Source: Shinisaurus crocodilurus
Lineage: Eukaryota; Chordata; Lepidosauria; Squamata; Shinisauridae
DNA: 64,000 nt
Reading direction: 5' to 3'
Assembly (NCBI GenBank): GCA_021292165.1
Contig: CM037879.1
Location: 244,219,797-244,283,796, forward strand
Shown one piece after another: positions 46,091 to 58,082 of the stretch. The position numbers and the translations under genes were made by a program. The first letter of the stretch is position 1. Each line of letters opens with the position of its first letter. The notes under the pieces were generated by a model that searched no databases, was not told where the DNA came from, and saw only the letters and a list, made by a program, of their open reading frames with translations.

Positions 46091-46438
46091 TTCAATTCTC
46101 AAGCACCACCCATCCATCAGTCCTCCACAATCCATCAAGATAACGGAGAGAGGGAGAGGGAAGGAACACCTCTTTCTGCTTGATGTCCATTACTGCCGCC
46201 TTCGGCCTTCCCCACTGCAGATAAGGACAGGTTGGGAAGGGTACTGTGGGGGCTGGCAGGCTGGTGGCTATTGGGGGAAGGAAGACACAAACTTTTTCCC
46301 AACCTGGATATTCATCCAGGTTGGAGAAGCATGGGGTTCTTAGAGGCCTGCCTCTTTTGCAATGCCATTTTCCTAGCAGTACTGGATGCACCAGTAGATG
46401 CTGTAGTGGTTGTAGCAAAGAAAAATCCCATTGCTTGG
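46091..46438. other. No gene recognised
   Basis: Frames on both strands near 46092-46530 overlap the adjacent microsatellite and have no domain. Confidence 0.5.
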
Positions 46439-46479
<41 letters not shown>

Positions 46480-46480
46480 C
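46439..46480. repeat. (TATC)n microsatellite, about 10 units
   Basis: Uninterrupted TATC units. Confidence 0.97.
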
Positions 46481-46555
46481 CCACTGCTGATAGCCTGCCA
46501 AGCCACCTCCCACATTCCTATGAGTTGAATCCACCCAGATCAATACTAACAACAT

Positions 46556-47115
46556 AAGACCATAAGAAGTCACCTTGACAGCCCAATTTGGGTCAAAAGG
46601 CAACTCATAAATTTATAAATAAACAAAAAGACCTATCTAGTCCAACATTTTGTTTGCACAGTGGCCAACCAGATGCCTATGGGAAACCTACAACAGGGCA
46701 TGAGTGCAACCCACTCAAGTTCCCCAGCAGCTGGTATTCATAGGCATGATATCTCTGATCCTGGTGGTAATGTATAGCCATCATGACTAGTAGCCATTGA
46801 TAGCCTAATCCTCCATGAACTTGTCTAATCCCCTTTTAAAGTTGTCCCAGTTGGTGACCATCACCACATCTTATGGTAGCAAATTCCATAGTTTAACTAT
46901 GTACTGTGTGAAGAAGTATCTGCCCTAAATCTCCCACCATTCAGCTTCATTGGGTTCTAGCAGTGTAAGAGATCCATTTTCTCCACACCATGCATAATTG
47001 TATACACCTCTATCACGTCCCTCCTTATTCACCATTATTTCCCCTATCCTAAAAAGCTGCAAACATTGTAACCTTTCCTCATAGGGGAGTTGCTCCAGCC
47101 CCTTGATCATTTTTG
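46556..47115 (-). mobile_element. CR1/L3-like LINE 3' fragment
   Basis: On the minus strand the order is a KMIKGLEQLPYEERLQ block, a remnant of the WD.LP block, then the shared tail (GGCTATCAATGGCTACTAG, CAGAGATATCATGCC, ACTGTGCAAACAAAATG). It ends TTATGGTCTTATG near 46556. Short AAATTTATAAATAAACAAAA inserted near 46600-46630. Confidence 0.75.
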
Positions 47116-48538
47116 TTGTGTTGGAAAAGTAATCAGAGCAGAGGTATAATCTCCAGTGTTTGAGTTTATCTTGCAAAAAGCAAGTAATTCATTGCTACCC
47201 TCGGGTCGACTCTGAAAACAAACTTCCCTTAATTCAGAAGGTGAGACAATATGAATTAGTTCTTGTTGTTACAGGATCCACACCACGCACACTGACACTC
47301 CTATACTTAAGAAGCTGCCTTAGTATCAGGTCAGGCAGATGCTGTCCAGTGCTGCTTTCTGAAGGTGTCATTCATGTTGTGAGAATGAAAAGCCAGACTT
47401 TATAAAAAAAAAAATATCTGTGGAAAGGGAAAGCAATTGAAAACCAGCTGAGGAGATAAATTCCAAGGGTGGAGGGGGACTGCTTTACTAGGGCCCTTCA
47501 TCCTCACTTCTGCCTTTCCCATGTGTTTTATGAGAAATAGTTGCATGTTGTTGTTTTTTCTTTGGGGTAATGACTGAGCTTTGCTTGTGACAAGGAGGGT
47601 CCTAGAGGACCATAAGGCTGGATTGGTGCAGTGGGAGATCACTAAGCAGTCTGTATGCACAGAATTAGCTTTGTTCAACACTCCTAGTTCGCAGAAAATG
47701 TATATAGCATCTCACAAATGTTTACTTTGCATATTTGCCAAACACTGAAAAGGACAGAAGCACGTATTGCCAGCTGAACATCTGCAACCTCTCTCTGCTT
47801 CCAGTTCGCCATACCCTCTGGTCTCAAGAATCCACACATTTTAATGTACAGTAGTTTGTATATGGTGGCTTCCTTCTTATTTTACTTATGATAGGGAAAA
47901 ATCATGATGGCTTCCCCCCCCTTCTTTTAATCTTTGTCTATTTCATGTTCTGTATAATTGTGTCTTGAACGATTTCCTCTTTGTTGTGCATGCACAACAC
48001 AAACACAACTTTTATATGACCTGGGCATCAGTAAGCATTCAAAGAAGCACTGACAAATGTATAGTTGGAGGCTGAAAAAGTATAGAGAACACATGACTGA
48101 ATGTGGACTGCATTAATTAGGAAGCATGGATAAACAGGGTACAGGTGATAAAGGAATAGCACAGATGTGGGAAACACAAAAACTGGCTTTAGTGAGATTG
48201 TTTCAAAGTGGGGAAGAGCAATCCCATGGAGGGGGGGACACAGGGAGAGTCCATGGTGGAAGAACCACCACTTCCTAAGCCCTGTCAGGCTCACATCAGC
48301 CAGGGTGGAAGATGGGGCAGCTTTTTCTTTACTTCTCTGTTTGTTTGTCTTTGTACATGATTGTCCTTTTTAATTTCCCCTCCCATTGTTTTTTTTCTCT
48401 TGTTGTGGGGGAGGGGAGCAGGAGGGCTTTGGATCCTGCAGTTCCAAGGTCTCCCCCAATCTCCCCCGACATGCCTTTTTCCTTTCCATTGCCATTAGAG
48501 GAGCAATGGCGGTGAACCTTTCTGCTGCCACCAACAAG
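47116..48538. other. No gene recognised
   Basis: Single-copy-looking DNA; frames without domains. Confidence 0.5.
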
Positions 48539-48792
48539 GGCTGTGTTAACTATGAACCCACCAAACTCTAGTATCTTTTCCAAACATATGCACAAAACTA
48601 GCACAAAACTTTGCCATATGTTTGGATGTGATATGGGAATGTGGGGTTTTTAGTGTTCACCAGGCCCCACCTAAGGGTGTGTCATTTTCACACTTTCAGT
48701 GGTGGCACAAAACTCAGGATTTATGGCACAAAACAAGCACAAAATGTGGGCATATGTTTGGAGGAGGTACTAGTTCATAGTTAATAGAGCCC
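48539..48792. mobile_element. Inverted-repeat DNA element with 8-bp flanking duplication (254 bp)
   Basis: Left end GGCTGTGTTAACTATGAAC; right end is the inverted GGCTCTATTAACTATGAAC. Arms continue inward with CCAAACATATGC on both sides. Flanks CCAACAAG and ACAACAAG match at 7 of 8 bases. hAT-type target site is inferred. Confidence 0.7.
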
Positions 48793-49099
48793 ACAACAAG
48801 GAGGCCTCCGGTGGCAGACCTCCTTCTCTGCCTGCAGACCTCCCTTTCTGGTGGCAGAGGAGTTTTGTTTAGTGTTGCTCCCTAAAAGTCATTTCTACTG
48901 TGCTTTGTTATGTAGAGCCTATAATGTAAAACATCATCCATGCCATATAGGCGTATGTTGGCAAACGTGGCTAGAATCACACTCATCCAATACAAAACTG
49001 CTTCCAAAACTAGTTCATTTCTTTTGCTGCTTCCCCAAGATTACAAGATGGAAACAAGAGGTACAGCTGTATAAAAGTGTATACAATTATGAATAGAGA
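48793..49099. other. No gene recognised
   Basis: Short stretch with no supportable feature. Confidence 0.5.
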
Positions 49100-49530
49100 T
49101 GTATAATTGTGCATGATCTGGAAAAATTGGATAGAGTGAAGTTTCTCTTTCTCATAGGTCATCCAAAGAAGCTGAACGGTGGGAGATTCTGGACAGACAA
49201 AAGGAGGTACTTCTTCACACAGCATATAGTTAAAAGTATTCAGTTTGCTACCACAAGATCTGGTGTTGATCACCAACATAGATGGCTTTAAAGGGGGGAT
49301 TAGATAAATTCATGGAGGATAAGGCTACCAGTGGCTACTAATCATGATGGCAATGTATTATTAGTTCATGTATTGGAGGCAGTATGCTTCTGAATACCAG
49401 TTGTGGGGGAACAACAGTGGGAAAGGGCTACTGTGCTCATGTCCTGCTTGTGGGCTTCCAATTGGCCACTGTGGGAAACAGGATGTTGGACTAGATAGGC
49501 TTTTGGTTGGTTCTTGTATTCTTATGTTAG
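49100..49530 (+). mobile_element. CR1/L3-like LINE 3' fragment
   Basis: Plus-strand remnant of the KLNGGRFWTDKRRYF block, followed by a FMED-like block (GGGGGATTAGATAAATTCATGG in two parts) and the shared tail ending GGTTCTTGTATTCTTATG. Frameshifted; non-functional. Confidence 0.75.
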
Positions 49531-49560
49531 TAGGATGTCATGTCACTTGCATCCTGATTA

Positions 49561-49728
49561 CAGTATTTTTCCATGTATAAGACTATACTTTTTCCTAAAA
49601 TTGTTAGACTAAAAATTGAGGGTCGTCTTATACACGGAAGTAAGCCAAGGAGAGAACCGCGCAGTTGCGAAACTGCCCAGTGGGGGGCGTCTTATACATG
49701 GGGGTGTCTTATAGACGGAAAAATACGG
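49561..49728. mobile_element. MITE with CAGTATTTTTCC ends and TA flanks (168 bp)
   Basis: Left end CAGTATTTTTCCATGTATAA; right end, inverted, CCGTATTTTTCCGTCTATAA. Each end is bordered by TA (49559-49560 and 49729-49730). The interior repeats GTCTTATACA-type phrases. Tc1/mariner-like by target preference; no transposase. Confidence 0.8.
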
Positions 49729-49735
49729 TATACCC

Positions 49736-49960
49736 AAGCCCAAAACACTGGATAAACTGTCCAAGCAGTTTCAGGTACACGATAGAAAGCATGAGAGACA
49801 AGATGGAACCTTGCAGCACTCCATACACCAAAGGCCATGGGGCAGAGCAACAGTCTCCCGCTACCACCTTCTGAGACCTGCCCACCGGGAAAAGGCCAGG
49901 TCAAAAAACAATTGGAAGGGATCTAAATAACCATTCATCCTGGTCCACTACCACATGCTT
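49736..49960 (-). mobile_element. L2 RT fragment, decayed
   Basis: The minus strand gives a diverged QKVVAGDCCSAPWPLVYG and LQGSILSLMLS, corresponding to the QKVVLG and GVPQGSILSPML blocks of the L2 copies at 3621 and 16525. It has no open frame of use. Confidence 0.6.
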
Positions 49961-50819
49961 AGGGCTGTGTGAGTGAGTGACCTCCCTCACCACCACCACA
50001 CACCACACATCTACCTTCACCGGACCATTATCCTCCAGTGAAGGTTGTGGTGGAGAATTAATGCTATTTCTCAGCGGCACAAACATTCCAAGTGGTGGAG
50101 TACAAGGTGGCCAGGTGGTCTTCCTGTTTGTTTGTTTTTCTAACATTGAAGGCAAGCCAGGCTGTTGTGCTAAGCAGCCAGCTGTCAGCTCCTTTAAAAA
50201 TATTTTCAGAATGCCTCTGGAAAGGATGCTATGTGATGATGTAGTGTCATTCCCAGGAGCCTTACTGGGGAAAAGATGGCCCGGGCCTACTGCATGCTCA
50301 GCTGTCTTTCTCAGTATTTGTATGGCTTTTCCATCAACGTTCTATCTTTGCCCTCGTAGCTCTCAACAATTTATCTGTTTCAGTCTTCAAAGTAGGAATG
50401 TATGTGGTGCTCCGTCTTTTTCACAGCTGCAAAAAAAAAAAAAAAAAAAAAAGTGGGTGATGTGAACTGTCGTACCATAGCTGACTGTTGAAGCTATGCC
50501 CCTCCAACCAGATTTGCATTGGCCCAAAGAGAAATAACTGTGACTTAGTCTCACCAAATTCGGGGGGATCTGAGACTTTTAACATCTTAACCACAAAATA
50601 TGCAGGAGTGCAAACATTCCAAGCCCAATGTTAGCACTGGGGGGGGGGGGGGATGTGATGACTATTGCAGAGTAGTCTGAAATAAGGCTGAGCTGAAATT
50701 ACTCATACATTTTTTGCTTACATTTTAAAAAGTCCTCTTTTTCCTCAGATATTTTTGGGCACTTCGCTGGAATTTTTCACGCGTTCTCATCCATGTTTTT
50801 GAAATGAGTGGTAAAGTTC
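49961..50819. other. No gene recognised; poly-A and poly-G tracts
   Basis: An A22-like tract at about 50431-50452 and a G12-like tract near 50640. A 162-codon plus-strand frame (49977-50465) runs into the poly-A and has no domain. Confidence 0.5.
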
Positions 50820-50864
50820 TTGAGCTTAGTAACATCATCACATCTACCCTCAGTAAATAAATCT

Positions 50865-50922
50865 GATTGGCTGTGTTGACCCAAATGATTGGTTGTGTTG
50901 AGCCATGTGACCTTATTTAAGG
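50865..50922 (+). promoter_or_regulatory. Tandem 22-bp units with inverted CCAAT boxes and TATA-like site
   Basis: Two adjacent 22-bp units at 50865-50886 and 50887-50908 both begin GATTGG and continue with a TGTGTTGA core; ATTGG is an inverted CCAAT box. TTATTTAAGG follows at 50913-50922. The layout suggests the promoter of the Ngaro-like element, inferred only from position and motif. Confidence 0.45.
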
Positions 50923-50999
50923 AATGCCCCTCCCAGCCTCACGTAGCTGTGGTGGTGGGGGGACAATTTGCGCGCGGGGGAATGACGGATTGGACCACA

Positions 51000-51562
51000 A
51001 GGGTCTGATATACAAATTGACATATTTTCCCTCCTGAATAGAGAAGTGAAAGAGGACAAGGAGAAGTCTAAAATTAAGGATAGGGATAAGACAAAGCGCA
51101 GGAAACCAGCCCGTACTTGGGCTAATTGACCTCATATACATGGGGATTATCCAGCAGGAATTTCCTGACCAGGGCATCGTGTTAACTAAGTACTTGGACA
51201 TAGTTTACCATGCCTATTCCAGTTTTGCGGGAAGTGCCTGGCTCATGTACGACGAGGCCTTCTGGAAGAAGGCCACATTTGACCACTCCCTTCGTTGGGA
51301 TTTTAAGGATGATGAAGTCTGGATGGAGTTCATGAGCCCTGCACATCCCGTGGCTGGTGACAGGTCGGATAGTGGCCACTTGTTGTTGCGCCCACCACCT
51401 TCTCCCGTACCTAAGGCTGGGGTGGGCCAGTCAGTTCAACCCCGATCGGCTTGCTGGGAATTCCTGTCTAAAGAATCCTGCAGTAAACCAGATTGTAATT
51501 TCAGACACGCCTGTGCGGTCTGTAATGGAAATCACCCAGCCGCCTCTTGCAACTGGGTGTGA
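51000..51562 (+). pseudogene. Ngaro-like gag, zinc-binding C-terminal part
   Basis: Gag-like RNA-binding protein of the element. The frame 51139-51562 ends with two zinc-binding clusters: CWEFLSKESCSKPDCNFRH (CX8CX4CX3H) and CAVCNGNHPAASC (CX2CX3HX4C). Before this there is a DEAFWKKATF block. Upstream, another frame holds a basic KDRDKTKRRKPARTWAN stretch that ends in a stop near 51127, so the gag has a frame break or a deletion around 51125-51140. Its length is far below a normal gag. Confidence 0.65.
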
Positions 51563-52456
51563 GGCTCCAGGGGTCGGCCTAGAACAGGTGCTGGGGCCAG
51601 AAATACACAGGGAGCTTTTGGTTCAGTTCCGTCAAAAGGGGCCCACCCCAATTAATTTACTATACTTAGATCGATTGTTGGCGAAATACCCACGTCGCGA
51701 AGATGCAGTATGTCTCCATGAGGGGTTTCATTTTGGTTTTCATATTCCCTATCAAGGCCCCAGACTGCACAAGATGGCTCGGAACCAGTCTTCAGTGGCT
51801 GCCTTTCACTCCGTTGTCCTTCAAAAATTTCTAAGGAGGTGGAGGCCAACTGGGCCCTGGGACCCTTTCCGGCTTTGCCTCTCCCCAATCTCAAGGTTTT
51901 CTCCTTTGGGTGCTGTCCCAGGGAAGGCACCTGGTGAATTCCGCCTTGTACATAATTTACCTTTCCCTAGGGGTGAGTCAGTCAATGATGCTATCCTGAG
52001 CATCTCTGCTCAGTGCATTACGCATCATTTGATTTGGCTGTTGCTATGGTCCGCACCCGTGGGCCTGGCACTCTCATGGGGAGGTGTGATATCAAGGCGG
52101 CATTCCGTCTGCTTTCAGGTTCATCTGGATGTTGTAGACTTGTTAGGTTTTGTCTTTCAAGGACAATTCTATGTCGATAGGGCAATGCCGATGGGATGTT
52201 CAATTTCCTGTTCAGCATTTGAGTGTTCTAGCATATGTTTGGATTGTGCTCTCTGTGCAAGGATTGGACTTTCCCAGGTTGTGCATCACCTAGATGCTTT
52301 CTTGTTCGCTGGAACAACCCCTTCGGGTCATTGTGATACCTGATGGACCAATTTCAGGCTCTGGCTGATGAGTTAGGTGTCCTTTTAGCTGGTGAGAAGA
52401 CCGAAGGTCCATCCGCTCGGCTGACATTTTGGGGGGATTGAACTAGATTCTGTGAA
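51563..52456 (+). pseudogene. DIRS/Ngaro-type reverse transcriptase
   Basis: Blocks recognised: SPLGAVPGKAPGEFRLVHNL, PRGESVNDAI, FQGQFYVDRAMPMGCSISC and VVHHLDAFLFAG. The first and third are characteristic of the DIRS/Ngaro RT, not of LINE or LTR RTs. At the catalytic site the family has LDD; here the second Asp codon is GCT at 52297-52299 (LDA), so it is inactive. The frame is broken near 52343 and again near 52440. An apparent start at 51357 is in another gene's frame overlap and is not meaningful. Confidence 0.8.
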
Positions 52457-52469
52457 TAGTCCACCTGTG

Positions 52470-52770
52470 GACGCAAGAGCTCTCTGATGCCGTGGTGCAC
52501 TTTTGGTGCGATAATCAGGCCACAGTCCAAGTGGTGAATGCTCTGTCTTCTCAGAATGACAGAGTCATGAGGCTTGTTTGCATTATGACTTTGTTGTGCC
52601 TCCGCCATAACATTTTGTTCAGGGCATGTCACATCCCCGGTATGGACAATAGCATCACCGATGCTTTGTCTCGTAACCAACTAGATAGATTTCGTGCCCT
52701 GGCCCAGAGCATACCAGCATCAGGTGGTGATGCCGGGTTGTCTTTCGCAGATTGGCGGCTGGCAGCTGAC
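52470..52770 (+). pseudogene. RNase H C-terminal part of the Ngaro-like element
   Basis: The frame gives WTQELSDAVVHFWCDNQATV, then a LVCIMTLLCLRHNI stretch and HIPGMDNSITDALSRNQLDR, the last blocks of a DIRS-type RNase H (the HIPG..N..AD.LSR end). The amino half, including the first catalytic Asp, is missing: RT sequence near 52456 passes almost directly into this block, so an internal deletion is likely. Confidence 0.75.
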
Positions 52771-52789
52771 TGAGCCATCTAGCAGTCTT

Positions 52790-53258
52790 TAGCTCCTGCT
52801 ACGCATCTAGCCTACACAAGAGCAGAGAGGGAATTCTCTGATTTCCGTTTGGCGCGTGAGCTGCCCGGCATCTGGCCCGTCCCGGTGGAGCACCTCCTCC
52901 ACTATTGTGTCTTTTCCCATGAGCAAGGAAGGTCAGTCAGGACCATTCGTGGTAAGTTGGCTGCCTTGGCCTTTTTGTCTAAGGCTAAAGGTTGCATGGA
53001 ATTTACGGGAGATTTCAGGGTTCATCGGATGTTGCTGGGCTAGGAACGTAACCGCCCACCCATTCCTGACTCCCGCATTCCCGTATTGCCTGACATTTTG
53101 CTTGGTCTTCGCGACCAATGGCCTGTGCTGTGCCATATGACATACAATGCTGTTTTGTTTCAGGCGGCCGCGTTGACGGCCTTTTGGGGGCATTTTGGGT
53201 ATCTGAACTCGTGGCAAGGTCGACGTTTGACTGGTCTGGCCATGCCCTCCAATTTTCT
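52790..53258 (+). pseudogene. Tyrosine recombinase, N-terminal half
   Basis: The DNA strand-exchange enzyme of DIRS-order elements. The SAM-like N-terminal region reads EHLLHYCVFSHEQGRSVRTI and KLAALAFLSKAK. Breaks: a stop at about 53042, a likely single-T loss in the run at 53181-53184, after which the downstream frame resumes as VSELVARSTFDWSGHALQF. The codon for the first catalytic Arg (the R of RVSEL in the family) is TGG at 53196-53198. The gene is then cut at 53258 by the L1. Confidence 0.75.
53240..53258. repeat. Left copy of the 19-bp L1 target-site duplication
   Basis: CCATGCCCTCCAATTTTCT here is repeated at 58817-58835. It borders the poly-A end of the minus-strand L1. Confidence 0.97.
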
Positions 53259-53401
53259 TTTTTTTTAAAAAAAAAATTTTAATTGAATTTTCCAAAACAA
53301 CATTTGGCTTCCGCCTCATTGTCTGACAAACATTACCAATCCTTAGCCAATCTAAGTTTCTTCTATTTTCACAGAAAGAATTTCTATCACCTTACTAATA
53401 T

Positions 53402-56400
53402 TCAGAAATCAAAACCAAAAGTTATTAAGTCACTTTCCCTCCTCCCCAAGAAGTCCACCAGAGGTTTCCAGTCTTTCTTGAATGAAGTTAAAAAAATTTC
53501 TCTAATTAAACAAGTCAATTTTGCCATCTCTGCTAAGTCCAACATTTTCAACAGCCAGTCTTCTATAGTTGGTATAGTTGCTTCTTTCCATTTTTGAGCA
53601 TAGATTATTCTTGCTGCCGTCATCATATATTGTAATAATGTTCCATAGTCTTTCACAAGTTGTAAGTCCATTATACCCAATAAAAACATTTCTGTTTCAG
53701 TTTAATATTCACTTTTAAAATCTTTTGTATCCATGTGTGTATTTGTACCCAATATGTTTTCACTTTTTTACATGTCCACCAAATATGATAAAATGTTCCT
53801 TCATGACTTTGACATTTCCAACATACATTTGACACATTATTATACATCTTAGCCAATTTCACAGGAAGGAGTTAGGTACCAACGATACATCAGCTTGTAA
53901 AAATTCTCTCTAAGATCAGAACACAATGTAAATTTTATACCTTTAGTCCACATGCGTTCCCATTGTTCCATCATTATATTATATCCAAAGTTCCTTGCCC
54001 ATTTAACCATACAGTCTTTAACTTGTTCTTCTTCTGTCCCAAACTTCAACAAAAATTTATACATTTTTGCAATTACATGATCATCACCTGTACACAATTG
54101 TATTTCAAATTCAGACTTATCCTATTCTATATCATACATTCTTTTATCCACTTTAAATCTCTCTAATAATTGCATGTATGAAAACCAGTGTAAGTTATAA
54201 CCTTCTGTTACTAAACAATCCCGTGTTTTAATCCAGTGTGTTCCCTGACACAATTCCAATATTTCTCGGTATTTTAACCAGTTCTCATTGCTTGTCATTT
54301 CTTTCTTGTATAATGCCTCTTGGGGTGATATCCATAAGGGTAATTTTGGGCATAACCTAGGCTTGTATTTGTTCCAAACTCTTAATAATGCCCTTCTGAT
54401 ATAGTGGTTCTTAAAATCTACATTAACCTTAGCTTTGTCATACCACAAATATCCATGCCATCCAAACCTTAGATCATGCCCTTCTAATTCTAGAAGTTTG
54501 TTATTTCTCAATGTCACCCATTCCTTCAACCAAACAAAACAGCAAGCATTAAAATACAATTTCAAATCAGGTACACCCAATCCACCCCTTTCTTTCACAT
54601 CCTGTAGAACTATATATTTAACACGTGGTTTCTTTCTTTGCCATATAAATTTAGATAAGTCCTTTTGCCATTCTTTAAAGGGCACATCATTAGTTAAAAT
54701 CGGTAGTGTTTGAAATAAGAACATCATTCTTGGTAAAACATTCATTTTTATCACAGAAATCCTACCCAACAAAGACAATTTTAGTTTCTCCCATTTCAAC
54801 ATATCATTTTTAATTCCTAACCATATCTTAACATAATTGTTTTGAAACAATGTGGAATTTGAATTTGTCATTATGATACCAAGATATTTTACTCTTTTTT
54901 CAATTTTAAAACCCGATGTTTGCATCAATATCTGTTGGTCTTCCGCTCTCATATTCTTCACCAACATTTTTGTTTTTTCATGATTTACCTTGAATCCTGC
55001 CAACCCTCCAAACTCATTTAATTTATCCAACAGAGTTTGCACTCCTTGTCGTGGATTTTCCAAGACTATCATCAAATCATCTGCAAAAGCTCTCAACTTG
55101 TATGATTCTTTTTTAATTTTTATTCCCGGGATTCTTCCATCTTGCCTAATATCTCTAAGCAAAACTTCTAGAACTAAAATTCTAGAAGTCTTGTTCCCTT
55201 TTGTATCATACAGGGCTTTGTCAATTCACCGTCTACAATTATTTGTGCTTTTTGTGTCGAATATATCGATTTTACTCCTTTAGTAAAATTCTCTCCAAAA
55301 TCCATTTCATTCATTACTCCAAATAAAAAACTCCAGTTCACGTTGTCAAACGCTTTTTCAGCATCCAAAAAAATCAGTGCTACTTGTTTTTCATTATGAC
55401 AATTTAAATATTCCAACACATCCAACGCAGTTCTAATGTTATCTCTTAATTGTCTTTTAGGCAGAAGACCACATTGATCCTGATGAACAAACTCTTGTAA
55501 AATTTTCTTTAATCTTTCAGATAGAATCATTGTAAATAATTTGTAATCATTATTCAATAGTGAAATTGGCCTGTAATTTTTAACAGAAGTCAAGTCTTGT
55601 CCTTCTTTAGGTATCAATGCAATATTAGCCTCTCTCCATGTATCTGGTAACTTCCCATTTTGTAGGATATTATTCATAGTCCTTTGTAGTGGTTGTAACA
55701 ACTCATCTTCAAAACATTTGTAATAAATTGCTGACAGTCCATCAGGGCCCGGTGTTTTCCCTTTTTTAGATTTTTTAATTGCTTCAGATAATTCTTGTAT
55801 AGTTATAGGGCCATTCATAATTTGTCTTTGATATTCTGTAATCTTTGGCAAATTTTGCCGTTGCAAATAATCTTCTATTCTTTTTTCAGAATTTTTTTCC
55901 CCTTTATATAATTGTGAATAAAATTGAAAAATGCTCTTTTCATATCCAAATTATCCGTTATTTCAGTGTTGTCCTCCAACAGCTTAAGTATTACTCTCTT
56001 CTCTCTCTCTTTCCTTATTTTATATGCCAACCATTTCCCTGGTTTATTAGCAAATTCAAAATTCCTTTGCTTGGCATAACTCAATTTCATTTCCAGTTCT
56101 TGTGTCGTCAACATAGATAACTCTGCAGTGCTTTAATTTGCCATGAATTATTAGTATTATTTGGAGATCTTTCTAATTCCTTCTCTTTCTCTCTGATTTC
56201 CAATAAAATCTTTTCTGTCGTTTCTTGTCTCTTTTTTTTAAAGAAAGGAGTTGTGTCGTATAAATTGTTCTCTGATGAAGGCTTTACTTGTATCCCAAAC
56301 TATTTGTAAGTCCACACCTTTGTCTAGGTTATTTTCAAAAAATTCTCTCAGTTTATGCTTACAGTCTTGGACCACCCTTTCTTGTTTCAATAGTGATTCA

Positions 56401-57140
56401 TTAAATCTCCATCTAAATGAACCCTTCTTCCTTTTGAAAGTCACAGAAACTGGATTATGGTCAGAAAACGTTTTTGGCAATATTTCAGCTTTATAAATTT
56501 CCATAGCCATAGCTTTCGACAACCAAATCATATCAAGTCTTGCATGTGATTTATGTCTATCAGAAAAAAATGTAAATTCTCCGGAGTCTCCATTTTTAGT
56601 TCTCCAAATGTCCACCAACTCCAGATTTTCTATTAATTCAAAAAAACTTTTTGGCAATTTTCCTTGATTTTTTCTTATATCTTTTTCCGAATGTCTATCT
56701 TGTATTGGTGACACCACTCCATTCCAATCTCCCATTAAACACCAGTTTTCGTATGTAGATTCCAAAAGTATATCCATAAGACCTTTATAAAACATAGATT
56801 TGTTTTCATTTGGTGCATAAACCCCTACTACCAATATTTTCTTTCCAGAAATATTAACTTCTACTCCAACGTATCTACCTTGTTCATCTGAAAAGATCAA
56901 TATTGGAGAAAGTTTATTCTTTACATATAAAACCAGACCATTTTTTTTCTTTGTACTAGCTGAAATAAATTCTTCTCCAAGTTTCTTTTGTATCAAGTAT
57001 TTTGAATCTCTTTTATTTATATGTGTCTCTTGTAAACAAATCAAATCCAACTTCAATTTATTCAAATAATGAAATATTTTTCTTCTCTTTTGTGATGCAT
57101 TTGCACCATTTATATTCCAAGACAAAAATTTGTAATCCAT
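53402..57140 (-). pseudogene. L1 ORF2: endonuclease, reverse transcriptase, C-terminal domain
   Basis: The endonuclease occupies 56238-57140: it starts MDYKFLSWNINGANASQKRR and has CLQETHI, GDWNGV and FSDHNPV, the catalytic blocks. After a frame break the RT appears at 55174-55866 (GKTPGPDGLSAIYYKCF, NYRPISLLNNDYK, FLDAEKAFDNVNW) and at 54122-55162 (SYKLRAFADDLMI). Between them the conserved GCPLSPLLF block is missing: KGTR passes directly to LLRDIRQ with a short AGACTTCTAGAA repeat at the joint. The C-terminal piece at 53402-53689 is in a further frame. A normal L1 ORF2 is one frame of about 1,250 codons. Confidence 0.85.
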
Positions 57141-57177
57141 TTTTAATCAGATTAATTTGTAATCCACATAGGAGTTT

Positions 57178-58082
57178 CTAAACTGCACCTCCAGTCTCAT
57201 CCCGAGACCCTTGTGGTTTTATTTCCCGCTTTTCCACAAAATTTCTCGCCTCCTCCACCGTACTGAACTTATATCTCCTTTGGTTCATGGTAAAACTAAC
57301 TCCTCCTTGCAATTCCCATCTATATCGAATATTTTGCTGTTTATTTTGCTTCTCAGTCAAAAATATATATTCTTTCCTTTTTTGCAAAATCCTTGATGGA
57401 ATCTCCTTCAAAACAATTATTTCCACGTCTTTCCCCTCATCATTCAGCATCATTTTCTCCTTATAGTGTTGTTGAATAACTTGATCTCTTAAACTTTTCC
57501 TGACAAACCAAATCAAGACATCTCTCGGGACTTTATTTTTAACAGCAAAATGAGAGTTAATTCTGTAAACTCTATCAATTTCTGCTTGCATGTCTTTCAT
57601 TTCCATACTCAAAAAATCTGCTAACAGTTCAATAATCCTCTTTGTAATGTCTTCTGATTGTTGTTCTGGAATTGATCTCAATCTTAAACAACACTCATTT
57701 CGTCTTAACTCCATCAGCGCCAGATCATTTAAACATTTTTCAAGATGTTGTTCTGTCTCTTGACATTTGGCTTCTAAGGTCAAGACCTTCTGATTTGTGC
57801 AACCCAACTCCTGTGAAACTTGTTCATGCGATGTTTGCATTTTATTGTTACTTCTAAACTTGTCAATCTTTCATCAAGTTTTTTCTCTAAGTTCTCAAAG
57901 GATTGTTTTTGTTCATTAAAAAATTTTGCTTGCTCTTCTGAAGACTTTTGACATTGATCCATCATGTTTGTCATTTTTGACATCATTAAATTAAAACTCT
58001 CAGCCATTGTTTGATTTTCTTCCACATGGGAAGATTTCCTTCTTTCTTCCAATTGCCTTACGTCCTTTTTTGGTGGCATCAT
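57178..58082 (-). pseudogene. L1 ORF1 (RNA-binding coiled-coil protein)
   Basis: The start MMPPKKDVRQLEERRKS at 58082 leads into a charged heptad-like stretch (FNEQKQSFENLEKKLDERLT) that predicts a coiled coil. A frameshift near 57840 follows; the next 220-codon frame holds RLRSIPEQQSEDITKRIIEL and VYRINSHFAVKNKVPRDVL, the RRM-like and C-terminal domain region. It has ORF1 length overall (about 300 codons) but is broken. Confidence 0.8.

Noticed and set aside
49977..50465. 162-codon plus-strand frame
   Set aside because: Runs into a poly-A tract, ends in polylysine, no domain.
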